Shown here: piece by piece, positions 8,293 through 15,511 of the stretch
How positions within the stretch are numbered: the stretch's first letter is position 1
Layout of the letters: every line of letters begins with the position of its first letter
Assembly: GCF_018333375.1 (NCBI RefSeq)
Contig: NZ_BORW01000001.1
Span: 1 to 64,000 of the forward strand
Source: Paenibacillus cookii
GTDB taxonomy: Bacteria > Bacillota > Bacilli > Paenibacillales > Paenibacillaceae
DNA length: 64,000 nucleotides
Direction: 5' to 3'
Position numbers and translations under genes: made by a program
The notes under the pieces: model-generated
The model's database searches: none
Seen by the model: only the letters and a program-made list of their open reading frames with translations
What the model was told of the DNA's origin: nothing

Positions 8293-9501
8293 CTACGACT
8301 TCAATCCTTGTACGAGGCGGTTCGTGTCCCGGGCGATGACAAGCTCTTCGTTGGTCGGGACCACCAGAACCTCCACTTTGGAATTGGCCGAAGAAATGCG
8401 GCGCGGTTCGCCGGAACGGATCGCGTTTAATTCCTTATCCAGCTCGACGCCCAGATAAGTCAAATTTTCGCATACTTTTTCACGCAAAACAACCGAATTC
8501 TCTCCGACGCCTGCCGTAAAGACGATCGTATCGACGCCGTTCATGACGGCGGCATACGAACCGATGTATTTGCGGAGACGGTATTCGTACATGTCGAATG
8601 CCAGCTTCGAATTGGCGTCGCCGTTTTGCATCCCTTCGGTAATTTCCCGCATGTCGCTGCTGATGCCGGAAATCGCCAAAAGTCCGCTATGTTTGTTCAG
8701 CATCGAGTTGACCTCGTTGACCGTCAATTCTTCCTTGTTCATGACGAACGGCACGATCGCCGGGTCCAAATCGCCGCTGCGCGTGCCCATCATCAGGCCT
8801 TCAAGCGGCGTCATGCCCATCGAGGTATCGATGGAACGTCCGTTTTTCACGGCCGTGATGCTGGCTCCGTTGCCGATATGGCAGGTGATGATTTTCAGAT
8901 CTTCGATTGGACGGCCCAGGAATTCCGCCGCGGCTTGGCTGACGTAATCATGCGACGTGCCGTGCGCGCCGTAGCGTCTTACTTTATGCTTTTTATAGAG
9001 CACTCTCGGAATGGCGTACAGGTACGCATGTTCCGGCATCGATTGATGGAAGGCGGTATCGAAGACGACAACCTGCGGAATGTTCGGCATATTGGCTTCG
9101 GCGGCCTTGATCCCCATCATGGAAGCCGGGTTGTGAAGCGGCGCCAGGTCGAAGAGCTGGCGGATTTTGGACTTCACGTCGCTGTCCACGACCGCGGACT
9201 CGCCGAAATATTCGCCGCCGTGAACGACGCGGTGCCCGACCGCTTCGATTTCGTCGACCGAACCGATCACGCCGTGCTCAGGGCTTGTCAGCAGACCGAG
9301 CACTTTACGAATGGCCGTCGTATGCTCCAAAATTTCGCTCACTTCCGTCACGTCGGCCCGTCCCGCAGGTTTGTGCGTTACGATGGAGGAATCCATGCCG
9401 ATCCGTTCCACCAGCCCTTTGGCCAGCACGGATTCGTCGGTCATGTCGTACAGCTGGTATTTAAGGGAAGAACTTCCCGCGTTAATGACTAAAATTTTCA
9501 T
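8293..9501 (-). CDS. ackA: Acetate kinase
   Basis: A 402-residue acetate kinase that interconverts acetate plus ATP and acetyl phosphate. Signature NAGSSSLKYQLYD at the N-terminus, the second acetokinase signature around AVGHRVVHGGEYF, and the ATP-site HIGNGASITAV segment are present, and length matches the family. It overlaps the upstream 3-hydroxyacyl-CoA dehydrogenase gene by 4 bp (ATGA), so the two are translationally coupled. This pairing links acyl-CoA turnover to acetyl phosphate metabolism. Confidence 0.96.
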   Translation of the reverse strand: MKILVINAGSSSLKYQLYDMTDESVLAKGLVERIGMDSSIVTHKPAGRADVTEVSEILEHTTAIRKVLGLLTSPEHGVIGSVDEIEAVGHRVVHGGEYFGESAVVDSDVKSKIRQLFDLAPLHNPASMMGIKAAEANMPNIPQVVVFDTAFHQSMPEHAYLYAIPRVLYKKHKVRRYGAHGTSHDYVSQAAAEFLGRPIEDLKIITCHIGNGASITAVKNGRSIDTSMGMTPLEGLMMGTRSGDLDPAIVPFVMNKEELTVNEVNSMLNKHSGLLAISGISSDMREITEGMQNGDANSKLAFDMYEYRLRKYIGSYAAVMNGVDTIVFTAGVGENSVVLREKVCENLTYLGVELDKELNAIRSGEPRRISSANSKVEVLVVPTNEELVIARDTNRLVQGLKS

Positions 9502-10370
9502 ACCCGGTCACCATCCTTGTCGTACTTGAAGAAGCCTTCGCCTGTTTTGACGCCCAAATGCCCCGCGCGCACCATCTTTTTAAGCACGATCGACGGACGG
9601 TATTTCAGCTCGCCGAATTCCCGGAACATCCGCTCCAGCGCCGCCAGGACGGAGTCGAGGCCGAAACGGTCGGCCATCTCCAGCGGTCCGTATTGGAACT
9701 GGTATCCGATGCGCATCGCGTCGTCGATGTCCTCGGGAGAAGCCACGCCTTCCTGGAGGATATGCAGCGCTTCGTTGATCATGAGGCAAATCATCCGGCT
9801 GGAAACGAAACCAGGGGATTCATAGACCATGATGCCTTTTTTATGGACGACTTCCTCAACGAAACGTTTGGTTTCCGTAAACGTCGTATCCGAAGTTTTC
9901 AAACCGCGGATAATTTCGACCAGGTCGACTTTGCTTACCGGATGGATGAAGTGCATGCCGATCACCCGCTCCGGATACATGGTCGAGCTGGCCAGCTCCG
10001 TCAGGCTGAGCGAAGACGTGTTGCTGGCAAGAATGATATGGCTAGGGCATACTTGGTCCAGCTGCGAGAACACGACGCGTTTGGCGTCCAGGTCTTCGGA
10101 GATCGTCTCGATGACCATGTCGCATGTGCCGAGCTCCGCAAGATGCACCACTTTATGAATTCTGCCCAAAATCAATTTTTTTTCTGCTTGGGTAATGGCC
10201 CATTTTTCGAGCTGTTTGTCCAAGCTGAGCTCGATCATGGAATACGAATAATCGAGTTTTTCCGGCGTTTTCTCCACGAGCAGCACGTCCAGGCCGCGCG
10301 TCGCCAGCATTTCGGCGATGCCTTGGCCCATCGTGCCCCCGCCGATTACGCCAATCTTTTTAAAGTACAT
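9498..10370 (-). CDS. 3-hydroxyacyl-CoA (3-hydroxybutyryl-CoA) dehydrogenase
   Basis: A 290-residue NAD-dependent enzyme that oxidises 3-hydroxyacyl-CoA to 3-oxoacyl-CoA. The N-terminal Rossmann domain has GVIGGGTMGQGIAEMLA. The catalytic region shows SNTSSLSLTELA and GMHFIHPVSKVDLVEI (the active-site His in HPV), and the C-terminal helical domain is complete. The size fits a free-standing Hbd/MmgB-type enzyme rather than a fused beta-oxidation protein. ATG 10370 has AGGAAGGTGG upstream; the longer frame from 10397 lacks a site. Its stop overlaps the ackA start. Confidence 0.9.
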   Translation of the reverse strand: MYFKKIGVIGGGTMGQGIAEMLATRGLDVLLVEKTPEKLDYSYSMIELSLDKQLEKWAITQAEKKLILGRIHKVVHLAELGTCDMVIETISEDLDAKRVVFSQLDQVCPSHIILASNTSSLSLTELASSTMYPERVIGMHFIHPVSKVDLVEIIRGLKTSDTTFTETKRFVEEVVHKKGIMVYESPGFVSSRMICLMINEALHILQEGVASPEDIDDAMRIGYQFQYGPLEMADRFGLDSVLAALERMFREFGELKYRPSIVLKKMVRAGHLGVKTGEGFFKYDKDGDRV

Positions 10371-10484
10371 GTTTCTCTTCCACCTTCCTATGGCCACTTG
10401 TTTGCGAATTTTCTATGTCGTACCCGTATCTTTAATGTAGGAGGGTACATGGTGACCCAAACTATAATAATAACTTAGCACAGA

Positions 10485-10527
10485 AAAAAAGTAAAAAAAA
10501 AGAACCAGCATCACAAATTATGCTGGT
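10485..10527 (-). terminator. Terminator overlapping the end of the AAA protease gene
   Basis: On the minus strand ACCAGCA and TGCTGGT arms surround a ~10-nt AT-rich loop and are followed by TCTTTTTTTTT. The left arm includes the last codons and stop (10518) of the protease gene. Confidence 0.8.
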
Positions 10528-12020
10528 AATTGGGAATGTTCACGAAATAGTCGACGAAATTGGTCTCCGGACAGCGTTTCTTCCTTCAGCAGGATATCGA
10601 GCGACTGTTCGTAAATCGTCCGGCGTTCCTCCAGCATCGTCCGCGTCCGTTTCATGAGATCTTCCAAAATGGCATTGTTTTCTTTCATCAGCTCTTCTTT
10701 CGTCACCATGTCCAAATCGACGATGCCAAGGGACGTCAACCCGGATTTCATCATGGTTTGCACGATGTTCAGCGCCTGCTCGAAGTCGTTGCTCGAGCCG
10801 GTGCTGCGTCCGCCGTAGAAAATCTCCTCCGACGCGGCGCCGCCAAGGGCGATCATAATTTGCTCCTCCAGGAACGTTTTCGTGTACAGATATTGTTCCT
10901 GGGTCGGATTATGCCGCACGTAACCAAGCGCTTTGCCGCGCGGGCTGAGCGCAACCTGGCTGACGCTTCCCGGACGGACAAGCTCTGCCATGATCGCGTG
11001 ACCAAGCTCGTGAATCGCGACCCGTTTTTTCTCTTCGAGCGTCGATTCGCGGTCGGTGCGTTCGCCCATCATCACCTTGTCTATGGACATGGACAAATGT
11101 TTTTGTTCGATTTCTTTTAAGCCTTCGCGCATCGCGTAAATGGCTGCCTCGTTCATGACGCTCTCGAGCTGCGCCCCGGAAAAACCAAAGGTTTCCTCGG
11201 CGATTTTCCCGAGGTCGACGCCCTCTTTAAGCGGCTTGTTTTTCGCATGCAGCCGGAGAATATGCTCGCGCCCCTTTTTATCGGGCAGGTCGACCTGGAT
11301 ATGCCGGTCGAAACGTCCCGGACGGAGCAGCGCGCTGTCGAGCATTTCCTTGCGGTTCGTTGCCGCGATAAGCAAAATTCTCGGACTGTCGGACGAATAA
11401 ATCCCGTCCATTTCGGTCAGCAGCTGGTTCAGCGTCTGATCGTATTCGCGCTGCTGGCCGCCTTCGCGTTTGCCGCCGATCACGTCGATTTCATCAATGA
11501 AGATGATCGCGCTTTGTTTGTTTTCCTTCACGGCGCGGTTGCGCGCTTCGCGGAACAGCTCGCGCACGCGACCGGCGCCGACGCCGACGTACATTTCGAC
11601 GAATTCGCTGCCGGACGAAGCCACGAATACGGAATCCGTATAATGCGCGGCCGCTTTCGCCATGAGCGTTTTCCCGGTTCCCGGAGGTCCCGTCAGCAGA
11701 ATCCCTTTCAAAGGACGGATGCCGAGCTTTCGGATTTCTTCATGCTTGATCAAAAAGTCCAGCGCCTCCATCAGCTCCTGCTTCGCATGGTCCTGCCCGC
11801 CGATTTCTTCGAACGTCAGCTTCTTGGGCCCTCTTTTTTTGCGTTTGCGCTCCGCCCCGGCTCCTACGGCCAGTCCGCCGCGAACGCTCGCCATGAAAAG
11901 CAGCCCGCCGATCAGCAGCGCCGCAATGATCAACGGAATGATATTGACGCCGATATAAGCCAAAAATATGAGCAATACCGGAACGAAACCGACCAGCACC
12001 TCTTTGGTCCATCTTGGCAT
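10518..12020 (-). CDS. FtsH-like membrane AAA ATPase / zinc metalloprotease, short form
   Basis: A 500-residue FtsH-like protein. Two close N-terminal membrane segments (about 7-50) have almost no loop between them, so the ~70-residue extracytoplasmic domain of normal FtsH is missing. The AAA module has Walker A GPPGTGKT, Walker B IIFIDEID, and second-region-of-homology RPGRFDRHI. The peptidase region carries the zinc motif HELGH and a downstream acidic ligand region near SSNDFEQAL. ATG 12020 overlaps the upstream stop as TAATG, with AGGGGTG before it; an in-frame GTG at 12029 is less likely. This is probably a paralogue of true FtsH, coupled with its membrane-anchored neighbour. Confidence 0.85.
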   Translation of the reverse strand: MPRWTKEVLVGFVPVLLIFLAYIGVNIIPLIIAALLIGGLLFMASVRGGLAVGAGAERKRKKRGPKKLTFEEIGGQDHAKQELMEALDFLIKHEEIRKLGIRPLKGILLTGPPGTGKTLMAKAAAHYTDSVFVASSGSEFVEMYVGVGAGRVRELFREARNRAVKENKQSAIIFIDEIDVIGGKREGGQQREYDQTLNQLLTEMDGIYSSDSPRILLIAATNRKEMLDSALLRPGRFDRHIQVDLPDKKGREHILRLHAKNKPLKEGVDLGKIAEETFGFSGAQLESVMNEAAIYAMREGLKEIEQKHLSMSIDKVMMGERTDRESTLEEKKRVAIHELGHAIMAELVRPGSVSQVALSPRGKALGYVRHNPTQEQYLYTKTFLEEQIMIALGGAASEEIFYGGRSTGSSNDFEQALNIVQTMMKSGLTSLGIVDLDMVTKEELMKENNAILEDLMKRTRTMLEERRTIYEQSLDILLKEETLSGDQFRRLFREHSQLPA

Positions 12021-12544
12021 TATTCCCACACCCCTATCTTCGCGGGGTTCCGGGGCAGCACGATAAACTTGCTGGAATCGCCGTCGCTAAGGCTGATATA
12101 CACGTTGTCCGTATCCATCTCCGTTTGGGTTTTGATGCCGGAATCTTTGGCCATTTGCTCCAGCTTGGCCGGAATTTCGGTATATTTCTTGTTGTCCATC
12201 GCTTCGGCGACGGAGAACATCGCGGAATTCCAGAAACGGTTCAGCTTCTCGGAGGAATGGTCCACGAAATCGAATTTCAGCTTGCGGTTGCCTACCACCG
12301 ATTTTCCTTTGGTCGTAATTTGGTCTACAAGTCCCGATAAGTTCGTGTCAGGCTTCAAATCCAGTTTCAAATTGATCTGATTGCGGGTAATATCGAATTG
12401 GGCGTTGTTGACGCCTTTATAATTTTGAACGATTTTTTGCAGCGGCCCTTGCATCGTCGTCTGGCGATAAACGAACCATCCGCCGAACAGCACCGCCGCC
12501 GATATGACAACAGTAAGCGCAATTGGTATTGGACGCAGTTTCAA
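12020..12544 (-). CDS. Conserved-looking membrane-anchored protein of unknown function
   Basis: I do not recognise the family. The 174-residue protein has one N-terminal membrane anchor (about 7-26, IALTVVISAAVLFGGWFVY), then a ~145-residue hydrophilic domain of mixed alpha/beta character with no Cys, predicted to face outside or the membrane surface. The start is a TTG at 12544 with GGAGG about 9 nt upstream. Its stop overlaps the start of the FtsH-like protease (TAATG), so the two are co-translated. That makes it a candidate partner, adaptor or regulator of the protease, which is inference only. Confidence 0.7.
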   Translation of the reverse strand: MKLRPIPIALTVVISAAVLFGGWFVYRQTTMQGPLQKIVQNYKGVNNAQFDITRNQINLKLDLKPDTNLSGLVDQITTKGKSVVGNRKLKFDFVDHSSEKLNRFWNSAMFSVAEAMDNKKYTEIPAKLEQMAKDSGIKTQTEMDTDNVYISLSDGDSSKFIVLPRNPAKIGVWE

Positions 12545-12960
12545 AACGTTGTCCTCCTCTCTTATTCTAAAAAATTATCTCTATCTGCTTAGATTGAATT
12601 AAAGCAAGTCACCTTCGAAAAACGAATTCCCCGTGGAATCGAAGAATGACATAAAAACTTTAATTCGTTCTATCTATATCATACGAAAAATAGACAACCG
12701 CGGCAAAGGAGCTCTAAGCAAAGCTTCTAAGTCACGGTCATTCCAAACTTTTTCAATCTGCATTCAACACGACGGTCACACCATTTTCAGAGAGTATATC
12801 TTTGAATCACAATATAGAGTATATCACATCGTATATACTAAATCGAAGGTAATGTGTGAAAGTATTTAAAATATTATCCTGCGCACGCCAAAGAACCCCA
12901 TTTTCATGAGGTTCTTTTCCATTTATTAGCTAATGATTCGCATCAATGCGTTTAGGCGGA
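12545..12960. other. AT-rich intergenic region without a supported gene
   Basis: About 415 bp upstream of the protease operon. It is AT-rich in its middle, with the 10-mer AGAGTATATC twice (near 12789 and 12811), and it should hold the operon promoter. I could not pick a convincing -35/-10 pair. A weak terminator hairpin sits at its right end. The 78-codon plus-strand frame at 12633..12869 has no ribosome binding site and no recognisable protein. Confidence 0.5.
12890..12917. terminator. Hairpin after tseB (weak terminator)
   Basis: Arms AAAGAACCCCAT and ATGAGGTTCTTT pair with one mismatch and a 4-nt loop. The T-tract is 3-4 nt on either strand, so it is a weak terminator. It lies about 45 bp past the stop at 12961. 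Confidence 0.5.
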
Positions 12961-13476
12961 TTAACGGTTAGGCAGCGTAAAAGGACCCCCGATGCTTTGG
13001 CCGTCGCTGAACCGGTAGAATTGATAATAATAATGATCCTTGGACCAGTAAAAAAGCTGCCATGCGTATTCGCCGTTGTACATCCCGGGCACGACCTTCA
13101 GCTTTTTGACGTCCGGAATTTCCTTCGTCGCTTTTTCCTTGATCTGATTTTCCGACATGCCGTTGGAGAGCAACTCTTCGTGCACCGCGCCCTCGCCCGG
13201 TTTCACTTTGCCGTTTTCGTCCATCGTCACCCACACCATGATCGGACGGTTGTCTTTGTCCAACCCTTCGATCGCCCAGCAGATCGTATCCCATACCGAT
13301 TTTTGGGCTTCGGTCACCTTCACGAGGCTTGTCTCCTGTTTGGCCTTCAGAATGGCCGCCGTCTCTTGCGCGCGGATATCCTGCGTTACGTATATGTAAT
13401 AACGGTAAAGCCCGAACACGATCAGCAGAAACGCGACGATGCCGAGAAAAATCCATTTCTTTTTGTTCTTTAGCAT
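12961..13476 (-). CDS. tseB: DUF5590 / YpmB (TseB)-like membrane-anchored protein
   Basis: A 171-residue protein with an N-terminal membrane helix (about 8-24) and an outer domain with alternating strands, ending in a PepSY-like YRFSDGQSIGGPFTLP segment. Length, topology and position near dinG and asnS match B. subtilis YpmB (TseB), which works with the elongation penicillin-binding protein PBP2A. Start ATG 13476 leads straight into the Lys-rich MLKNKKKW anchor. The identification rests on topology, the C-terminal pattern and synteny; the B. subtilis neighbours ypmA and aspB are not seen here. Confidence 0.75.
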   Translation of the reverse strand: MLKNKKKWIFLGIVAFLLIVFGLYRYYIYVTQDIRAQETAAILKAKQETSLVKVTEAQKSVWDTICWAIEGLDKDNRPIMVWVTMDENGKVKPGEGAVHEELLSNGMSENQIKEKATKEIPDVKKLKVVPGMYNGEYAWQLFYWSKDHYYYQFYRFSDGQSIGGPFTLPNR

Positions 13477-13500
13477 AAGTTCCCCTATCTTTGGCCGTTC

Positions 13501-14811
13501 TTACCGGGACAAGAGACCTTCGAACGCGGCTTGGGCTTCCCGGCGGATGCGCTCTTCGTCCATCGTCAGGCACGCGCCATGCTTCACGATCTGCTTGCCG
13601 TCCACCCACACGTGTTCGACGTCTTTGCCGCTAGCCGAGTAGATTGCATGGGAAATCAGATCGGTATGCGGGAGGAAATGGGCTTGGTCGGTATTCAGTG
13701 CGATAAAATCGGCTTTCATGCCCGGCGCAAGGGTACCGACGTCCTGCAGGAAAAGGGATTGCGCTCCGTATACCGTTCCCATTTTCAAGGCTTCGTAAGC
13801 CGGAACCGCCGTCGGGTCGCCGGACACCCCTTTATGGATGAGCGCCGCAAGACGCATTTCCTCGAACATGTCCAAATTGTTGTTGCTGGCCGCGCCGTCG
13901 GTGCCGAGCGAGACCGTTACGCCCGCTTTGAGCAGATCCGTCACGCGGGCCACGCCGCTCGCCAGCTTCAGGTTGCTGCCCGGATTGTGGGACACGGCCA
14001 CGTTGTTGCGCGCCAATATGCCGATTTCTTCATCGGTTAAGTGAACGGCATGGGCGACCAGGGACGGTCTTGAAAATACGCCGAGCTTCTCCAAATGGGC
14101 GACCGGCCGCAAGCCGTAATCCCGAACGTTTTGCTCGACCTCGGCAATCGTTTCGGACATATGGGTATGCATCGGCAAATCCAGGTCAAACGCGGCCTGC
14201 ACGAATTTCTCGATGAAATCCGGAGGACATGTATACGGCGCGTGCGGCGAAATCATCGTCGTGATCCGGCCGTCCGCCTTGCCGTTCCAATCCCGTGCGA
14301 ACTGGATCGCCTCGTTCAGCTTGTGACGCTGAATGTCCTCGGAGCATAACCCGATGACGCCCCGCATGAGGGACGCGCGGATTCCCGACTCTTCGGTCAC
14401 CTTTGCGACTTGGTCCATATGGTCATACATGTCCAGGAAAGTGGTCGTCCCGCCCTTGAGCATTTCCAGCACCGACAGCGCCGTTCCCCAATAGACGTCG
14501 GAAGAGGTAAACTTGGCTTCCATCGGCCACATTTTCTCCTGCAGCCAAATTTGCAGGGCCAGGTCGTCCCCGTACCCCCGCAGCAGCGACATCGCCGCAT
14601 GCCCGTGCGTGTTGATCAGGCCGGGCATAAAAAACAGATGCGTGCCGTCGAATACGGGAACATCGTTTTCAAGCTCCGGCATTTCTTCCCCTATATATGC
14701 GATGCGGTCGCCTTCGATGACCATGCAGCCCTGGATTACGGGCTTGTCTTGGCCAGGCACGGCAAAGCTGCCGTTTTTAATGATCCATTGGTTTGTCTTG
14801 TTCTCCGCCAT
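13501..14811 (-). CDS. mtaD: 5-methylthioadenosine/S-adenosylhomocysteine deaminase family amidohydrolase
   Basis: A 436-residue metal-dependent amidohydrolase. It has the first metal-binding pair in NTHGHAAMSLLRGYGDDL, HAPYTC, the HTHMSETIAEVEQN segment, HAVHLT, HNPGSNLKLASG, and the metal Asp in LGTDGAASNNNLDMFEEM. These match the MtaD/SAH-deaminase group, which deaminates the adenine base of 5-methylthioadenosine, S-adenosylhomocysteine or adenosine. Other members act on different purine-like substrates, so exact specificity is uncertain. The gene overlaps the end of rex by 35 bp; AAAGGA precedes ATG 14811. Confidence 0.88.
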   Translation of the reverse strand: MAENKTNQWIIKNGSFAVPGQDKPVIQGCMVIEGDRIAYIGEEMPELENDVPVFDGTHLFFMPGLINTHGHAAMSLLRGYGDDLALQIWLQEKMWPMEAKFTSSDVYWGTALSVLEMLKGGTTTFLDMYDHMDQVAKVTEESGIRASLMRGVIGLCSEDIQRHKLNEAIQFARDWNGKADGRITTMISPHAPYTCPPDFIEKFVQAAFDLDLPMHTHMSETIAEVEQNVRDYGLRPVAHLEKLGVFSRPSLVAHAVHLTDEEIGILARNNVAVSHNPGSNLKLASGVARVTDLLKAGVTVSLGTDGAASNNNLDMFEEMRLAALIHKGVSGDPTAVPAYEALKMGTVYGAQSLFLQDVGTLAPGMKADFIALNTDQAHFLPHTDLISHAIYSASGKDVEHVWVDGKQIVKHGACLTMDEERIRREAQAAFEGLLSR

Positions 14812-15451
14812 CGGCTGAATCGTCCTTTCCGTTATTCAAATAATAAGCCAGGCTCAGCAGGTCCGTCGTGAAATCCGCCGCATGGATCCGGATGTTGGCC
14901 GGCGCCTTCAGAATGGTCGGCGCGAAGTTCAGGATCGCCTCGATCCCGGCGCCAATAAGCTGGTCGGCCACATTCTGGGCCTCGACGGCGGGCACCGTGA
15001 TGATGCCGATCCGGATGTTCCGGTTTTTGATCGTATCCGTGATCTCTTCCATCGGCTGCACCGTCAGCGTATTGATTTTTTTGCCGATTTTTTTCGGATT
15101 TTCGTCGAAGACCGCCACGATTTTAATGTTTTCGCGCAGGTAAAAGTTGTAGTTGGAAAGCGCCTGTCCCAGGTTGCCGGCGCCCACAAGCACCGCGTTG
15201 ATCTGCTGATCCAGGTTCAGGATGTGGCGGATCTTTTCAATCAGGTACGAAACGTCGTATCCGATCCCTTTCCGGCCGAAATCACCGAAATACGCCAGAT
15301 CCTTGCGGATTTGTGCCGGGTTCAGGTCCAGTCGCTGACCAAGCTCCTGGGAGGAAACCGTCGCTACCTCCCGCTTGTGCAAATCATTCAAATAACGTAA
15401 ATATACAGGCAATCTGCGGACGACCGCTTCGGAAATTTTCTCCGATTTCAT
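14777..15451 (-). CDS. rex: Redox-sensing transcriptional repressor Rex
   Basis: A 224-residue repressor that senses the NADH/NAD+ ratio. The N-terminal winged helix (residues ~15-80) has the DNA-binding SSQELGQRLDLNPAQIRKDLAYFGDFG sub-motifs. The C-terminal Rossmann domain has the VGAGNLGQAL dinucleotide loop and a domain-swapped C-terminal helix. Rex usually represses fermentation and respiration genes at low NAD+/NADH. No clear operator of the TTGTGAA...TTCACAA type was seen near its own gene. It overlaps mtaD, which is probably downstream in the same transcript. Confidence 0.93.
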   Translation of the reverse strand: MKSEKISEAVVRRLPVYLRYLNDLHKREVATVSSQELGQRLDLNPAQIRKDLAYFGDFGRKGIGYDVSYLIEKIRHILNLDQQINAVLVGAGNLGQALSNYNFYLRENIKIVAVFDENPKKIGKKINTLTVQPMEEITDTIKNRNIRIGIITVPAVEAQNVADQLIGAGIEAILNFAPTILKAPANIRIHAADFTTDLLSLAYYLNNGKDDSADGGEQDKPMDH

Positions 15452-15511
15452 GCATGTTCCCCCTATTTAACAGCTTAAATTCTATCGTTCGATCCTATGA
15501 AAAGGGTCGTA

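Noticed and set aside
12633..12869. 78-codon plus-strand ORF in the gap upstream of the protease operon
   Set aside because: No ribosome binding site, AT-rich promoter-like sequence, no recognisable domain.
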